From Psychrobacter sp. APC 3281 (GTDB lineage: Bacteria; Pseudomonadota; Gammaproteobacteria; Pseudomonadales; Moraxellaceae), in the NCBI RefSeq assembly GCF_030407815.1, contig NZ_JASDCS010000001.1, forward strand, positions 248,001-312,000: DNA of 64,000 nucleotides. The letters are read 5' to 3'. The position numbers and the translations under genes are program-made. Positions 56,740 to 64,000 of the stretch are shown here, one piece after another; position 1 is the stretch's first letter; each line of letters begins with the position of its first letter. Under the pieces are notes generated by a model. The model had not been told where the DNA came from, did not search any database, and saw nothing but the letters and a program-made list of their open reading frames with translations.

Positions 56740-57852
56740 TTAAGAACGCCTCGGATCAAATGCATCACGCAGCGCTTCGCCGACGAAGATGAGCAATGAC
56801 AAAATAAAGGTCAAGCTAAAGAATCCTGACAAGGCAAGCCAAGGTGCATCAAGGTTGTTCTTCCCTTGTACCATTAGCTCACCAAGAGACGGCGAGCCAG
56901 GTGGCAATCCATATCCCAAGAAATCCAGCGCAGTCAAAGCGATAATATTGGCCGTTAGAATAAATGGCAACTGCGACAAACTAGAAGCTAACGCATTGGG
57001 TAAGATATGTCTAAGCATGATTTGGCTGTCCGAAACACCTAAATTGCGTGCAGCTCGCACATAGTCAAAGTTGCGGGCTCGTAAGAACTCTGCCCGTACC
57101 AAACCGACCAAACCCATCCAACCGAACAGTAGCATCATGGCGAACAGCATAATAATGCTGGGACTAAACAGACTGACCAAAATAATAATCATAAACAGCT
57201 GAGGCATACCGCCCCATACTTCCATAAATCGCTGCCCTGCCAGATCTACCCAGCCGCCATAATAACCTTGTACCGCACCGACGATAATCCCAATCAGTGC
57301 ACCCGCAAGCGTCAAGGCCAGACCAAACAGTAACGACACTCGCATACCATAAAGTATCCGTGCCAGCACATCACGTCCCATATCATCAGTACCAAGCCAG
57401 TTCTGAGCATTGGGTGCTGCTGGATAAGGCAGACCAAGCTCGACGTTGGGCGTCTGGTCGGCAAACGGAATAGGCGGCATTATATAAAACCCTTGCTCAT
57501 CAATCAGCGACTGCACTGCAGGGTCTTTATAATTGGTTTCGGTCTCAAATACACCGCCAAACGTCGTTTCAGGATAGGCCTTTAATACCGGAAAGTAATA
57601 ATCGCCTTGATATTGAACCAGTAAAGGTTTGTCATTGGCAATGACGTTAGCTGCCATACAAATAACAAATATCACTGCGAAAACAAACAGCGATATCACC
57701 CCAAGTCTATTTTGACGAAAGCGATTGAGTCGTGCTTGCCAGATAGGGTTCAAGCGTTGCTTTTTTGTGGCAGATAGCTGCTCAGGCATTGGCGCTTTAT
57801 CTGGTTCGCTATTAATAGTACTGCGATTTGGTGAAGGTTGATTATTTGACAT
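56740..57852 (-). CDS. yejE: Oligopeptide/microcin C ABC transporter permease YejE
   Basis: The 370-aa inner-membrane permease has a polar N-terminal extension, one helix near 40-60, a periplasmic loop with FADQTPNVELGLPYPAAPNA, then the permease block. NWLGTDDMGRDVLARILYGM and the EAA-like motif AARNLGVSDSQIMLRHILPN are clear. Its start overlaps the yejB stop (TAATG), so yejB-yejE-yejF are translationally coupled. The protein is close in length to E. coli YejE (341), with about 30 extra N-terminal residues. Confidence 0.92.
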   Translation of the reverse strand: MSNNQPSPNRSTINSEPDKAPMPEQLSATKKQRLNPIWQARLNRFRQNRLGVISLFVFAVIFVICMAANVIANDKPLLVQYQGDYYFPVLKAYPETTFGGVFETETNYKDPAVQSLIDEQGFYIMPPIPFADQTPNVELGLPYPAAPNAQNWLGTDDMGRDVLARILYGMRVSLLFGLALTLAGALIGIIVGAVQGYYGGWVDLAGQRFMEVWGGMPQLFMIIILVSLFSPSIIMLFAMMLLFGWMGLVGLVRAEFLRARNFDYVRAARNLGVSDSQIMLRHILPNALASSLSQLPFILTANIIALTALDFLGYGLPPGSPSLGELMVQGKNNLDAPWLALSGFFSLTFILSLLIFVGEALRDAFDPRRS

Positions 57853-58922
57853 TAGCGCCCCTCAAAGTCAATACGAGGATCGATTAAGTGATAGCTCAAA
57901 TCACTGATTAATTGCAGTAGCAACCCCATTAAGGTAAAGATAAATAGTGTGCCAAATATCACTGGATAATCACGTTGTTGAATGGCTTCAAACCCTAACA
58001 AGCCCAAGCCATCTAGTTTAAAGATAATCTCAATCAAAAAGTTACCCGCAAAGAAGATACCAACAATAGCGGCTGGAATACCTGCGATAATAATCAACAT
58101 CGCATTGCGAAACACATGGCCATATAGCACCTGACGCTCACCTAAGCCTTTAGCACGTGCGGTCAGTACATACTGCTTGCCCAGTTCCTCTAAAAAGCTG
58201 AATTTGGTCAAATAGGTCAAGCCCGCGAAACCGCCTACGGTACTTGCCAGCAGCGGTAATGCCAAATGCCAAAAATAATCTTTTACTTTACCAAGCGCGC
58301 TTAGCTGATCAAAATTTTCGGACGTCAATCCCTGTAATGGAAAGATATTCCAATAGCTGCCACCTGCAAAGAAAACCAGTAAAATCACTGCAAAGACAAA
58401 TACAGGTATCGCATGTCCGATCGCTAGCAGCATAGCAGTGGCTTTATCAATGCCTGAGCCATGATGCATCGCTTTATACACTCCCAATGGAATAGCTATC
58501 ATATAGATGAGCAGCGTACTCCATAGTCCAAGCGATATCGAGACTGGCAGCTTCTCTATAATAAGGTCGGTCACCGACTGCCCTTTAAAAAACGACTCAC
58601 CAAAATCTAACTGAGCGTAGTTCTTTAACATAAGCCAAAATCGCTCTGGAGCAGATTTATCAAAGCCATATTGAGCGTTGATTGCGGCGACCATCTCCTC
58701 AGAGAGACCACGCGTGCCTTGATAAGTGCTGTCGTTGCCACCTGCACTGCCCGCACCAATATTACCGCCAAGCGCATTGTCTTTTGCGCCCTGTTCGATA
58801 AGTGCCAGCTGCTGCTCAACAGGCCCGCCTGGTGCCGCCTGTACGATCACAAAGTTGGCAAGCAAGATCAAAAATAGTGTCGGCAATATCAGTAGTAGTC
58901 TTTTTAAGATATAACGACCCAT
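57852..58922 (-). CDS. yejB: Oligopeptide/microcin C ABC transporter permease YejB
   Basis: The 356-aa permease starts GRYILKRLLLILPTLFLILL and has about six helices, with the EAA-like cytoplasmic loop LTARAKGLGERQVLYGHVFR near 255. A periplasmic loop carries a Gly/Ala-rich insertion (GGNIGAGSAGG). It is the first of three tightly coupled genes; gloB lies 100 bp upstream on the same strand. ATG 58922 is the start. Confidence 0.92.
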   Translation of the reverse strand: MGRYILKRLLLILPTLFLILLANFVIVQAAPGGPVEQQLALIEQGAKDNALGGNIGAGSAGGNDSTYQGTRGLSEEMVAAINAQYGFDKSAPERFWLMLKNYAQLDFGESFFKGQSVTDLIIEKLPVSISLGLWSTLLIYMIAIPLGVYKAMHHGSGIDKATAMLLAIGHAIPVFVFAVILLVFFAGGSYWNIFPLQGLTSENFDQLSALGKVKDYFWHLALPLLASTVGGFAGLTYLTKFSFLEELGKQYVLTARAKGLGERQVLYGHVFRNAMLIIIAGIPAAIVGIFFAGNFLIEIIFKLDGLGLLGFEAIQQRDYPVIFGTLFIFTLMGLLLQLISDLSYHLIDPRIDFEGR

Positions 58923-59025
58923 AATGGCGACTTCCTAAATAAAGAGAGAGGGCAATGACGTTCAGCAGCGAATTGCGTTGTGTTAAAGAGATGCTTGAAA
59001 GCAAGCTACTTGTTAAAAACTTACT

Positions 59026-59805
59026 TTAAAAGTTGTTTTTCAGCTCACGTAACGCTGCAAATACCGTTAACGACTTCTCATCATCGATAGGCATTTTGGA
59101 TTTAACTCCTGCGATTACACTCGGCTCTTGTGTACGTAAAAACACATTTACCGTGCGCTCATGCTCTAGTGTCACTGGTAGCGTTGCCATGCCTTGTTCA
59201 GTTTGTACCTCTGCTCGTGCTAAGGCTTGCTGCATCGATTCATTGTCAGGTTCAATAGATAGACCAAAACGTAGGTTACTGGCCGTATATTCATGCGCCG
59301 GATACAGTAGCGCCTCATGAGGCAAGCCGTTCAAACGCTTAAAGCTCTCATGCAGTTGCTCAATCGTACCAGTAAACACACGTCCACAACCTGCACTAAA
59401 CAACGTATCACCGCAGAAGCAGTGCTTTTGCCCATCGATATCCAAAATATAGGCCATATGGCTAGCGGTATGCCCTGATACATCCCAGACTTGCGCAGAG
59501 CAGCCCCATGCGCTCACCGTGCTACCGTCTTTGATAGTTTGATCTTCATCGACGCCATGCTCACTATGCGCAACCAGATGAGTCATCGGATACGATTCCT
59601 GCAACTCTGCGACGCCGCCGATATGATCATGATGATGGTGAGTCGTCCAAATCGATGTTAGTTCGAGCTCATGCGTCTCTAGATAATCAATGACCGGCTG
59701 GGCTTGACCTGGATCAATGACAATCGCCTGCTTATTATTTTCATTAATCAATGTCCAGATATAGTTATCGCTAAATGCTTTGATTGGGTGAATACGAATA
59801 CTCAT
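59026..59805 (-). CDS. gloB: Hydroxyacylglutathione hydrolase (glyoxalase II)
   Basis: GloB hydrolyses S-D-lactoylglutathione to D-lactate and glutathione in methylglyoxal detoxification. This 259-aa metallo-beta-lactamase-fold enzyme has the dinuclear site WTTHHHHDHIGGVAEL near 54-69, DVSGHTASHMAYI, FCGDTLFSAGCGRVF and LYPAHEYTASNLRF. It is in the middle of the yej locus, between yejA and yejB, on the same strand. The start at ATG 59805 (MSIRIHPIKAFSDNYI) is typical. Functional linkage to peptide uptake is not obvious. Confidence 0.94.
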   Translation of the reverse strand: MSIRIHPIKAFSDNYIWTLINENNKQAIVIDPGQAQPVIDYLETHELELTSIWTTHHHHDHIGGVAELQESYPMTHLVAHSEHGVDEDQTIKDGSTVSAWGCSAQVWDVSGHTASHMAYILDIDGQKHCFCGDTLFSAGCGRVFTGTIEQLHESFKRLNGLPHEALLYPAHEYTASNLRFGLSIEPDNESMQQALARAEVQTEQGMATLPVTLEHERTVNVFLRTQEPSVIAGVKSKMPIDDEKSLTVFAALRELKNNF

Positions 59806-59855
59806 ATTAAATCCTTACCGGTAGTTATTTTTGTTACGTGTTATTTTGAGTTATC

Positions 59856-60029
59856 TAGGGCGTGTCCTCAATTCAAACGAGTGTCCTCTAAATGGGCTAA
59901 AAACAGCTAAATTTTGCCAAACATCGTCAAATAGTTGGTCAATATCTCGATATTATCTGCACTATTTTCCTCGTTTGACGGCAATTTATCTCATTTTTAT
60001 CACCATTTTTAAAATGAGGACACGCCCTA
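59856..60029. mobile_element. MITE-like element with 15-bp perfect terminal inverted repeats
   Basis: A 174-bp segment begins TAGGGCGTGTCCTCA and ends with its exact reverse complement. Extending to 22 bp gives 20 matches. It is flanked on both sides by ATC (59853-59855 and 60030-60032), consistent with a 3-bp target duplication; alternatively the terminal TA is the duplicated target. It encodes no transposase and only short frames, so it is non-autonomous or a remnant. It sits between yejA and gloB. Confidence 0.82.
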
Positions 60030-60128
60030 ATCTAACTGTTATTTGATAGCAACAGCATATATTTAATAAAACAGCATATATGCTCAGCTGTCCGTTGTTA
60101 TCGGGTCAAACTTTATAGTAAATACTGT

Positions 60129-61964
60129 TTATTGTTTTAAATATTTATTGATACGCCCTTCTGCCTCTTTATCCACCCACCAGTAATCGATACCAACAGC
60201 ATTGGTCGGTAGTTTTTCAGTATGGCGATACTGATCCCAATAGGCGACATTGGTGCCAGATTTGCCGTATAGCGGTACGACATAATGCCCTGCGCGTAAC
60301 AACCGATCTAGCACCTGCGTATACAGTACGATCTCGTCACGATTTTTAGCATTACCAAGGGCAGCAACGACCTTATCGACGGCTGCATTCTTGATACCAG
60401 CACTGTTATGATTACCCGGCTCGTCAGCAGCAGCGCTACCCCAAAATGCCGCTTGCTCAGCACCAGGAGATAGACTTTGGGCAAACACGTCCACGACCAT
60501 GTCATAGTCAAAACGGCGCATTCGCTCATAATATTGCGGCCCATCGACTTGGCGCAAAGTAGCATCAAATCCCAAGCGTTTTAGATTGCGAATATAAGGC
60601 AACAAGACACGGCCCATGGTCTCGCCTGTCATCAAAATCTCAATCTGAGCAAGCGATCCATCAGGTTGATATAGTTTCATATCCTCATAATAAAACCCAG
60701 CCTCTAACAATAGCTTACGCGCTTCTAATAACCCTTGACGATTAAAACCATTACCGTCGCTGGTGGGTAGCTGCCATTCTGCTAATGTTGCTTGGCGCTG
60801 AATTGGTTCAAGCTCAGACAATAAAGGCGTCAATACCTGCACCTCTGCATCAGATGGCGTACCCGTTGCGGCGAGCTCTGAGCCATGAAAAAAGCTTTGC
60901 AAGCGTTCATACTGCCCGTGGAATAGGGTTTTATTCATCCATTCAAAATCATAGGCAGCTGTCAGCGCTTGGCGAACTTTGATATCTTGAAAGATTGGAC
61001 GGCGCAAATTCATCACCAATGCTTGCATCGGTACTGGATTTTGACTGGTTATCGTCTCTTTTTGGATAAGCCCTGCTTTCACTGCCGGGAAATTATACCC
61101 AGTTACCCAGTTAGATGCTTTATTTTCGGGACGAAAGCGGTATTGACCAGATTTAAAACCTTCAAAGGCAATTTCATCACTTTGATAATAAACAAACTTG
61201 ATCATATCAAAATTGTAGCGGCCACGATTGACCATCAAATCACGCCCCCAATAATTGGGATCACGTATATAACTTACCGAACGCCCCGCATCAACTCGAC
61301 CCAATTTATAAGGACCACTACCCATTAATGGTGACAGACTGATTTTCTCAAAATCGATGTCAATGGAAGACTTGGCAAAAATAGGAAACTGCCCAACGGT
61401 CAGTAAAATCTCTTTGTTTTCAGCAGATGCAAAGACAAACTTTACTTGTTGATCATTAATGATTTGAATGTCTTTGATATCGCTAAGATAACTGCGAATA
61501 TACATGGGGCCTTTGTTCAATATCGCCTCAAAAGTCGCTTTTACATCACGGCTGGTCACACCCGACCCATCCCAAAAACGAGCATCAGGGTTGAGATGAT
61601 AGATAATCCAGCTCGTATCATCTGGATCATATGTCACTTTACTTGCCAGCTGCGGATACATGGTAAATGCTTCATTTAATGAACCAGTCATCAAAGTATC
61701 ATACAGATAGTCTGTGCCAATCATCGCGACGCCCGTGGTCATCCATTTGTTGGCGCTATTAAACGTACCGCGAGCATCTAGAGAGAGCGTGCCCCCTGAT
61801 GGCGCTTTTGGATTGGCATAGGGCATGTATGGCGCGCTGATATACTCAGTAGAGCTATTGTGACCAAGCGCTGTCGTCGTGATGGGTGCAGCGATACTGC
61901 TCGGTATCCAGCTGACGGTAATGGTTAGCAACATGGCTTTTAACAGGGCGTTTTTTATTATCAT
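60129..61964 (-). CDS. yejA: Periplasmic binding protein of the Yej importer (YejA-like)
   Basis: This extracellular solute-binding protein family 5 member binds oligopeptides or microcin C for YejBEF. The 611-aa protein has a signal peptide (LLKAMLLTITVSWIPSSIAA, cleaved near residue 26). The binding domain includes YMPYANPKAPSGGTLSLDAR, WIIYHLNPDARFWDGSGVTS, MGSGPYKLGRVDAGRSVSY and FQDIKVRQALTAAYDFEWMN. ATG 61964 is preferred; an earlier start at 62006 would put 14 extra residues before the signal peptide. It is separated from gloB-yejBEF by the MITE. Confidence 0.9.
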   Translation of the reverse strand: MIIKNALLKAMLLTITVSWIPSSIAAPITTTALGHNSSTEYISAPYMPYANPKAPSGGTLSLDARGTFNSANKWMTTGVAMIGTDYLYDTLMTGSLNEAFTMYPQLASKVTYDPDDTSWIIYHLNPDARFWDGSGVTSRDVKATFEAILNKGPMYIRSYLSDIKDIQIINDQQVKFVFASAENKEILLTVGQFPIFAKSSIDIDFEKISLSPLMGSGPYKLGRVDAGRSVSYIRDPNYWGRDLMVNRGRYNFDMIKFVYYQSDEIAFEGFKSGQYRFRPENKASNWVTGYNFPAVKAGLIQKETITSQNPVPMQALVMNLRRPIFQDIKVRQALTAAYDFEWMNKTLFHGQYERLQSFFHGSELAATGTPSDAEVQVLTPLLSELEPIQRQATLAEWQLPTSDGNGFNRQGLLEARKLLLEAGFYYEDMKLYQPDGSLAQIEILMTGETMGRVLLPYIRNLKRLGFDATLRQVDGPQYYERMRRFDYDMVVDVFAQSLSPGAEQAAFWGSAAADEPGNHNSAGIKNAAVDKVVAALGNAKNRDEIVLYTQVLDRLLRAGHYVVPLYGKSGTNVAYWDQYRHTEKLPTNAVGIDYWWVDKEAEGRINKYLKQ

Positions 61965-62166
61965 GACGTTATAACAAACCTCTATGCTAAACAATATAAA
62001 TATCAAAACGTAAAGCCTGACAGCAAAACAGCGTTATAGCAAAATTTTATCATAACAAACTTAGGTTTTTTAACCTAATGGTTTGCCGTGGATATCGTTT
62101 AATGGTGATAGCATTGCTCTATTATTACTACGCGCTAGCATAACCAAACTGTCTCTTTATAAATAT

Positions 62167-62203
62167 AAAAAAGGCGCAACCATGACTAGTTACGCCCTTC
62201 TTG
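62167..62203 (-). terminator. Terminator after serC
   Basis: On the minus strand, AAGGGCGTAAC and GTTGCGCCTT pair (with G-T wobbles) around an 8-nt loop, followed by T residues. It lies about 50 bp after serC. Confidence 0.8.
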
Positions 62204-62253
62204 ATGTGCAGTTTATATATGAAAATTTTATACGCTAGCGGTTACTCTTTTGC

Positions 62254-63381
62254 TTAGGCGTGCTTTTTTTCAAAAGCAATCATAAAGTCAACCAGCTGCT
62301 GTACCCACTCAATTGGTACGGCATTGTAGATGCTGGCTCGCATACCGCCTACGTCACGATGACCTTTTAGATTTAACAAGCCAGCTTTTTCTGACTCTTC
62401 TAAGAATACTTTATCAAGGCTGCTGTCTGCTAAAGTAAATGGCACGTTCATGATAGAACGATACTTAGAGTCTACTGGATTATTATAAAAACTGCTGTCA
62501 TCGATTGTCTTATAAAGTAAGTCAGCTTTTTGCTGATTGATTTTACCGATAGCAGCCACACCGCCCTGCTCTTCCAACCAATCAAACACCAGCCCTGCTA
62601 AGTACCAAGAATACGTCGCTGGCGTGTTAGACATAGACTCTTTGTCAGCTTGATGCTCATAGTTCAGCAGCATAGGACACCATTCACTTGCTTGCCCCAT
62701 CAAATCATCACGGATAATGACAATGACTAGACCTGCAGGACCGATGTTTTTCTGTGCGCCCGCGTAGATCATGCCAAATTTAGACACATCTATCGGCTGT
62801 GACAAGATACAAGATGACATATCAGCAATGATTGGCGCATCTACTTGTGGCGGCTCAAATATCTGTAGGCCATGAATTGTTTCATTAGCACAGTAATGAA
62901 AATAAGCGGCGTCTTTACTGATATTCCAATCGCTTTGCGCTGGTACGTCAGTAAAGTTATTCTCTTTGCCAGTTGCAACTAGGTTAATTTCGCCCAGACC
63001 CAACGCTTCATAGCGCTTGGCTTCTTTGATCGCTTTACCTGACCATGCACCAGTCGTCAAATAGTCACCGCGTCCACCATTTAACAGATTCAATGGAATC
63101 GCAGAAAACTGCAAACTTGCGCCGCCTTGCAAAAACAGCACTTTATAGTTATCTGGTATTTCCATAAGCGTGCGTAGCTTAGCTTCCGCTTTGTCAGTAA
63201 TGGCCATATACTCTTTGCTACGATGGCTGACTTCCATGACCGACAGGCCGCGACCTTGCCAATCAAGCAGTTCGCTCTGTGCGCGCTCTAATACGGCTGT
63301 TGGCATGGTAGCAGGGCCAGCACAAAAATTTGGCAGGCGATGCGGGGTGGCAGTTGCTGTAGACGTTGGGGTTGTAGGCAT
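62254..63381 (-). CDS. serC: Phosphoserine aminotransferase
   Basis: SerC makes 3-phosphoserine in serine synthesis and also serves pyridoxal phosphate synthesis. The 375-aa class V aminotransferase has FCAGPATMPTAVLERAQSEL near the start, FLQGGASLQFSAIPLNL, and the Schiff-base lysine in FGMIYAGAQKNIGPAGLVIV near 210. GHRDVGGMRASIYNAVP lies at the C-terminus. ATG 63381 has AGGA 9 bp upstream; a GTG at 63387 is an alternative. The first 15 residues are a Thr/Ala-rich extension (TTPTSTATATPHR). Confidence 0.95.
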   Translation of the reverse strand: MPTTPTSTATATPHRLPNFCAGPATMPTAVLERAQSELLDWQGRGLSVMEVSHRSKEYMAITDKAEAKLRTLMEIPDNYKVLFLQGGASLQFSAIPLNLLNGGRGDYLTTGAWSGKAIKEAKRYEALGLGEINLVATGKENNFTDVPAQSDWNISKDAAYFHYCANETIHGLQIFEPPQVDAPIIADMSSCILSQPIDVSKFGMIYAGAQKNIGPAGLVIVIIRDDLMGQASEWCPMLLNYEHQADKESMSNTPATYSWYLAGLVFDWLEEQGGVAAIGKINQQKADLLYKTIDDSSFYNNPVDSKYRSIMNVPFTLADSSLDKVFLEESEKAGLLNLKGHRDVGGMRASIYNAVPIEWVQQLVDFMIAFEKKHA

Positions 63382-63473
63382 AATCACAGTCCTAGGTATG
63401 ATGAAATAAAAGGATGTTTTTTATTTCAGTTTGTTGATAAAGGCATTGGTATCGATGTTAGTTTTTATACAAC

Positions 63474-64000
63474 TCAATGAGATATCTGCTCCCACAGCTG
63501 ACGTTTAGCATCACTGTCTGCGAGCATTTCTTCTAATGTCGGCACAGTGGTCAGATTGGGATGTTGAAGGCCATCAGGCAGCGCGGTCAGTGCAGCAACT
63601 TGTATTTCTTCGCTTCGGCCAATTCGAAAAATATATCCTGCAAGACTGGCATTGGCAAGCTCAGCAGTATCCATACCATCACAAATCGGGAATGAGGTGG
63701 TCTCACAGGTGATTGATAGCGCTTGGGTGATGTTTTGCCATAGTTTTTGACTGTCACTATTTAGCGCTTTGATATCAACCAATATCACCCAGTCACCATA
63801 GCGGCCACCTTGCAGGTCAAATGGTGCTACTTTTTTTAAGCTATCATCATTTATGCTGTCATCACTAGTACTCTGTGGAAAACTACTTTGCGGAAAATTA
63901 CTCTGCGCAGATTGAGGTTGCTCAATAGGTGCATTCGTAGAGGTTACAGCAGTTTGGTTCGATGTAGTACTTGGGATGTCATGATAGATAGACCCAGTAC
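63474..64000 (-). CDS. Hypothetical protein, N-terminal part outside the window
   Basis: The frame ends at TGA 63476-63474 and remains open to the window edge, giving at least 175 residues of the C-terminal part. I do not recognise it. The visible part begins with a low-complexity region rich in Ser, Thr, Gln, Asn and Pro (including NFPQSSFPQSTSDD). It is followed by a conserved-looking alpha/beta region starting APFDLQGGRYGDWVILVDIK, with FRIGRSEEIQVAALTAL near the end. An internal GTG at 63788 could start a shorter protein, but the open frame continues far upstream of it. It lies 92 bp before serC on the same strand and may be cotranscribed. Confidence 0.7.
   Translation of the reverse strand, partial: TGSIYHDIPSTTSNQTAVTSTNAPIEQPQSAQSNFPQSSFPQSTSDDSINDDSLKKVAPFDLQGGRYGDWVILVDIKALNSDSQKLWQNITQALSITCETTSFPICDGMDTAELANASLAGYIFRIGRSEEIQVAALTALPDGLQHPNLTTVPTLEEMLADSDAKRQLWEQISH

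Overview
The window looks like a chromosomal segment of a Moraxellaceae gammaproteobacterium, most likely Psychrobacter. This rests on moderate-to-low GC, the very large NAD-dependent glutamate dehydrogenase (about 1615 aa), the CysI/DUF934/CysH sulfur cluster, and the general character of the housekeeping proteins. No database search was possible, so the genus is an inference. No tRNA, rRNA, CRISPR array, prophage or complete insertion sequence was seen. Most of the window is housekeeping genes with short accessory patches.

Layout. 1-5.9 kb: assimilatory sulfate reduction, with the end of cysI, a DUF934 gene, cysH and then cysG (siroheme synthase). A WG-repeat gene broken by a 4-bp tandem-repeat expansion sits between cysH and cysG. 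5.9-11.5 kb: sbcD-sbcC nuclease. 11.6-18.3 kb: NAD-glutamate dehydrogenase (minus) divergent from purD. 18.7-22.5 kb: ABC1-family kinase-like gene, a TrmB-like methyltransferase, yacG and argD. A 9-copy heptamer tandem repeat follows the argD terminator. 22.7-31.3 kb, all minus strand: LysR regulator, dnaX, an unrecognised 420-aa protein, lysS, prfA and a stand-alone 381-aa ketoacyl-ACP synthase III.

31.5-39.5 kb: pnuC with a NadR-type kinase (nicotinamide riboside uptake and phosphorylation), a UPF0114 membrane protein, creD, a DUF421 membrane protein with a zinc-ribbon/rubredoxin-like tail, an EamA exporter, ohr divergent from an AraC regulator, and a small membrane protein behind a near-consensus promoter. 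39.5-47 kb (minus): a small anchored protein, hrpA, a DUF1543 protein, a metallophosphoesterase and an alpha/beta hydrolase. 47-55 kb: SLC13/DASS transporter, an unlisted 54-aa acidic protein, a DUF1275 protein, fabI, folE, a lipoprotein MsrA-MsrB fusion and an iron-type alcohol dehydrogenase.

55-62 kb: a Yej-type oligopeptide/microcin C ABC importer on the minus strand. The binding protein yejA is separated from yejBEF by gloB and by a 174-bp inverted-repeat element that looks like a MITE. 62-64 kb: serC and the 3' part of an unrecognised gene that runs off the window.

I did not find a clear new multi-gene defence or metabolic system. The best candidates for a second look are the WG-repeat gene with its slippage-type frameshift, the MITE inside the yej locus, the DUF421-metal-ribbon fusion, a 12-bp sequence recurring four times in intergenic DNA, the heptamer repeat, and the small acidic His-rich protein.
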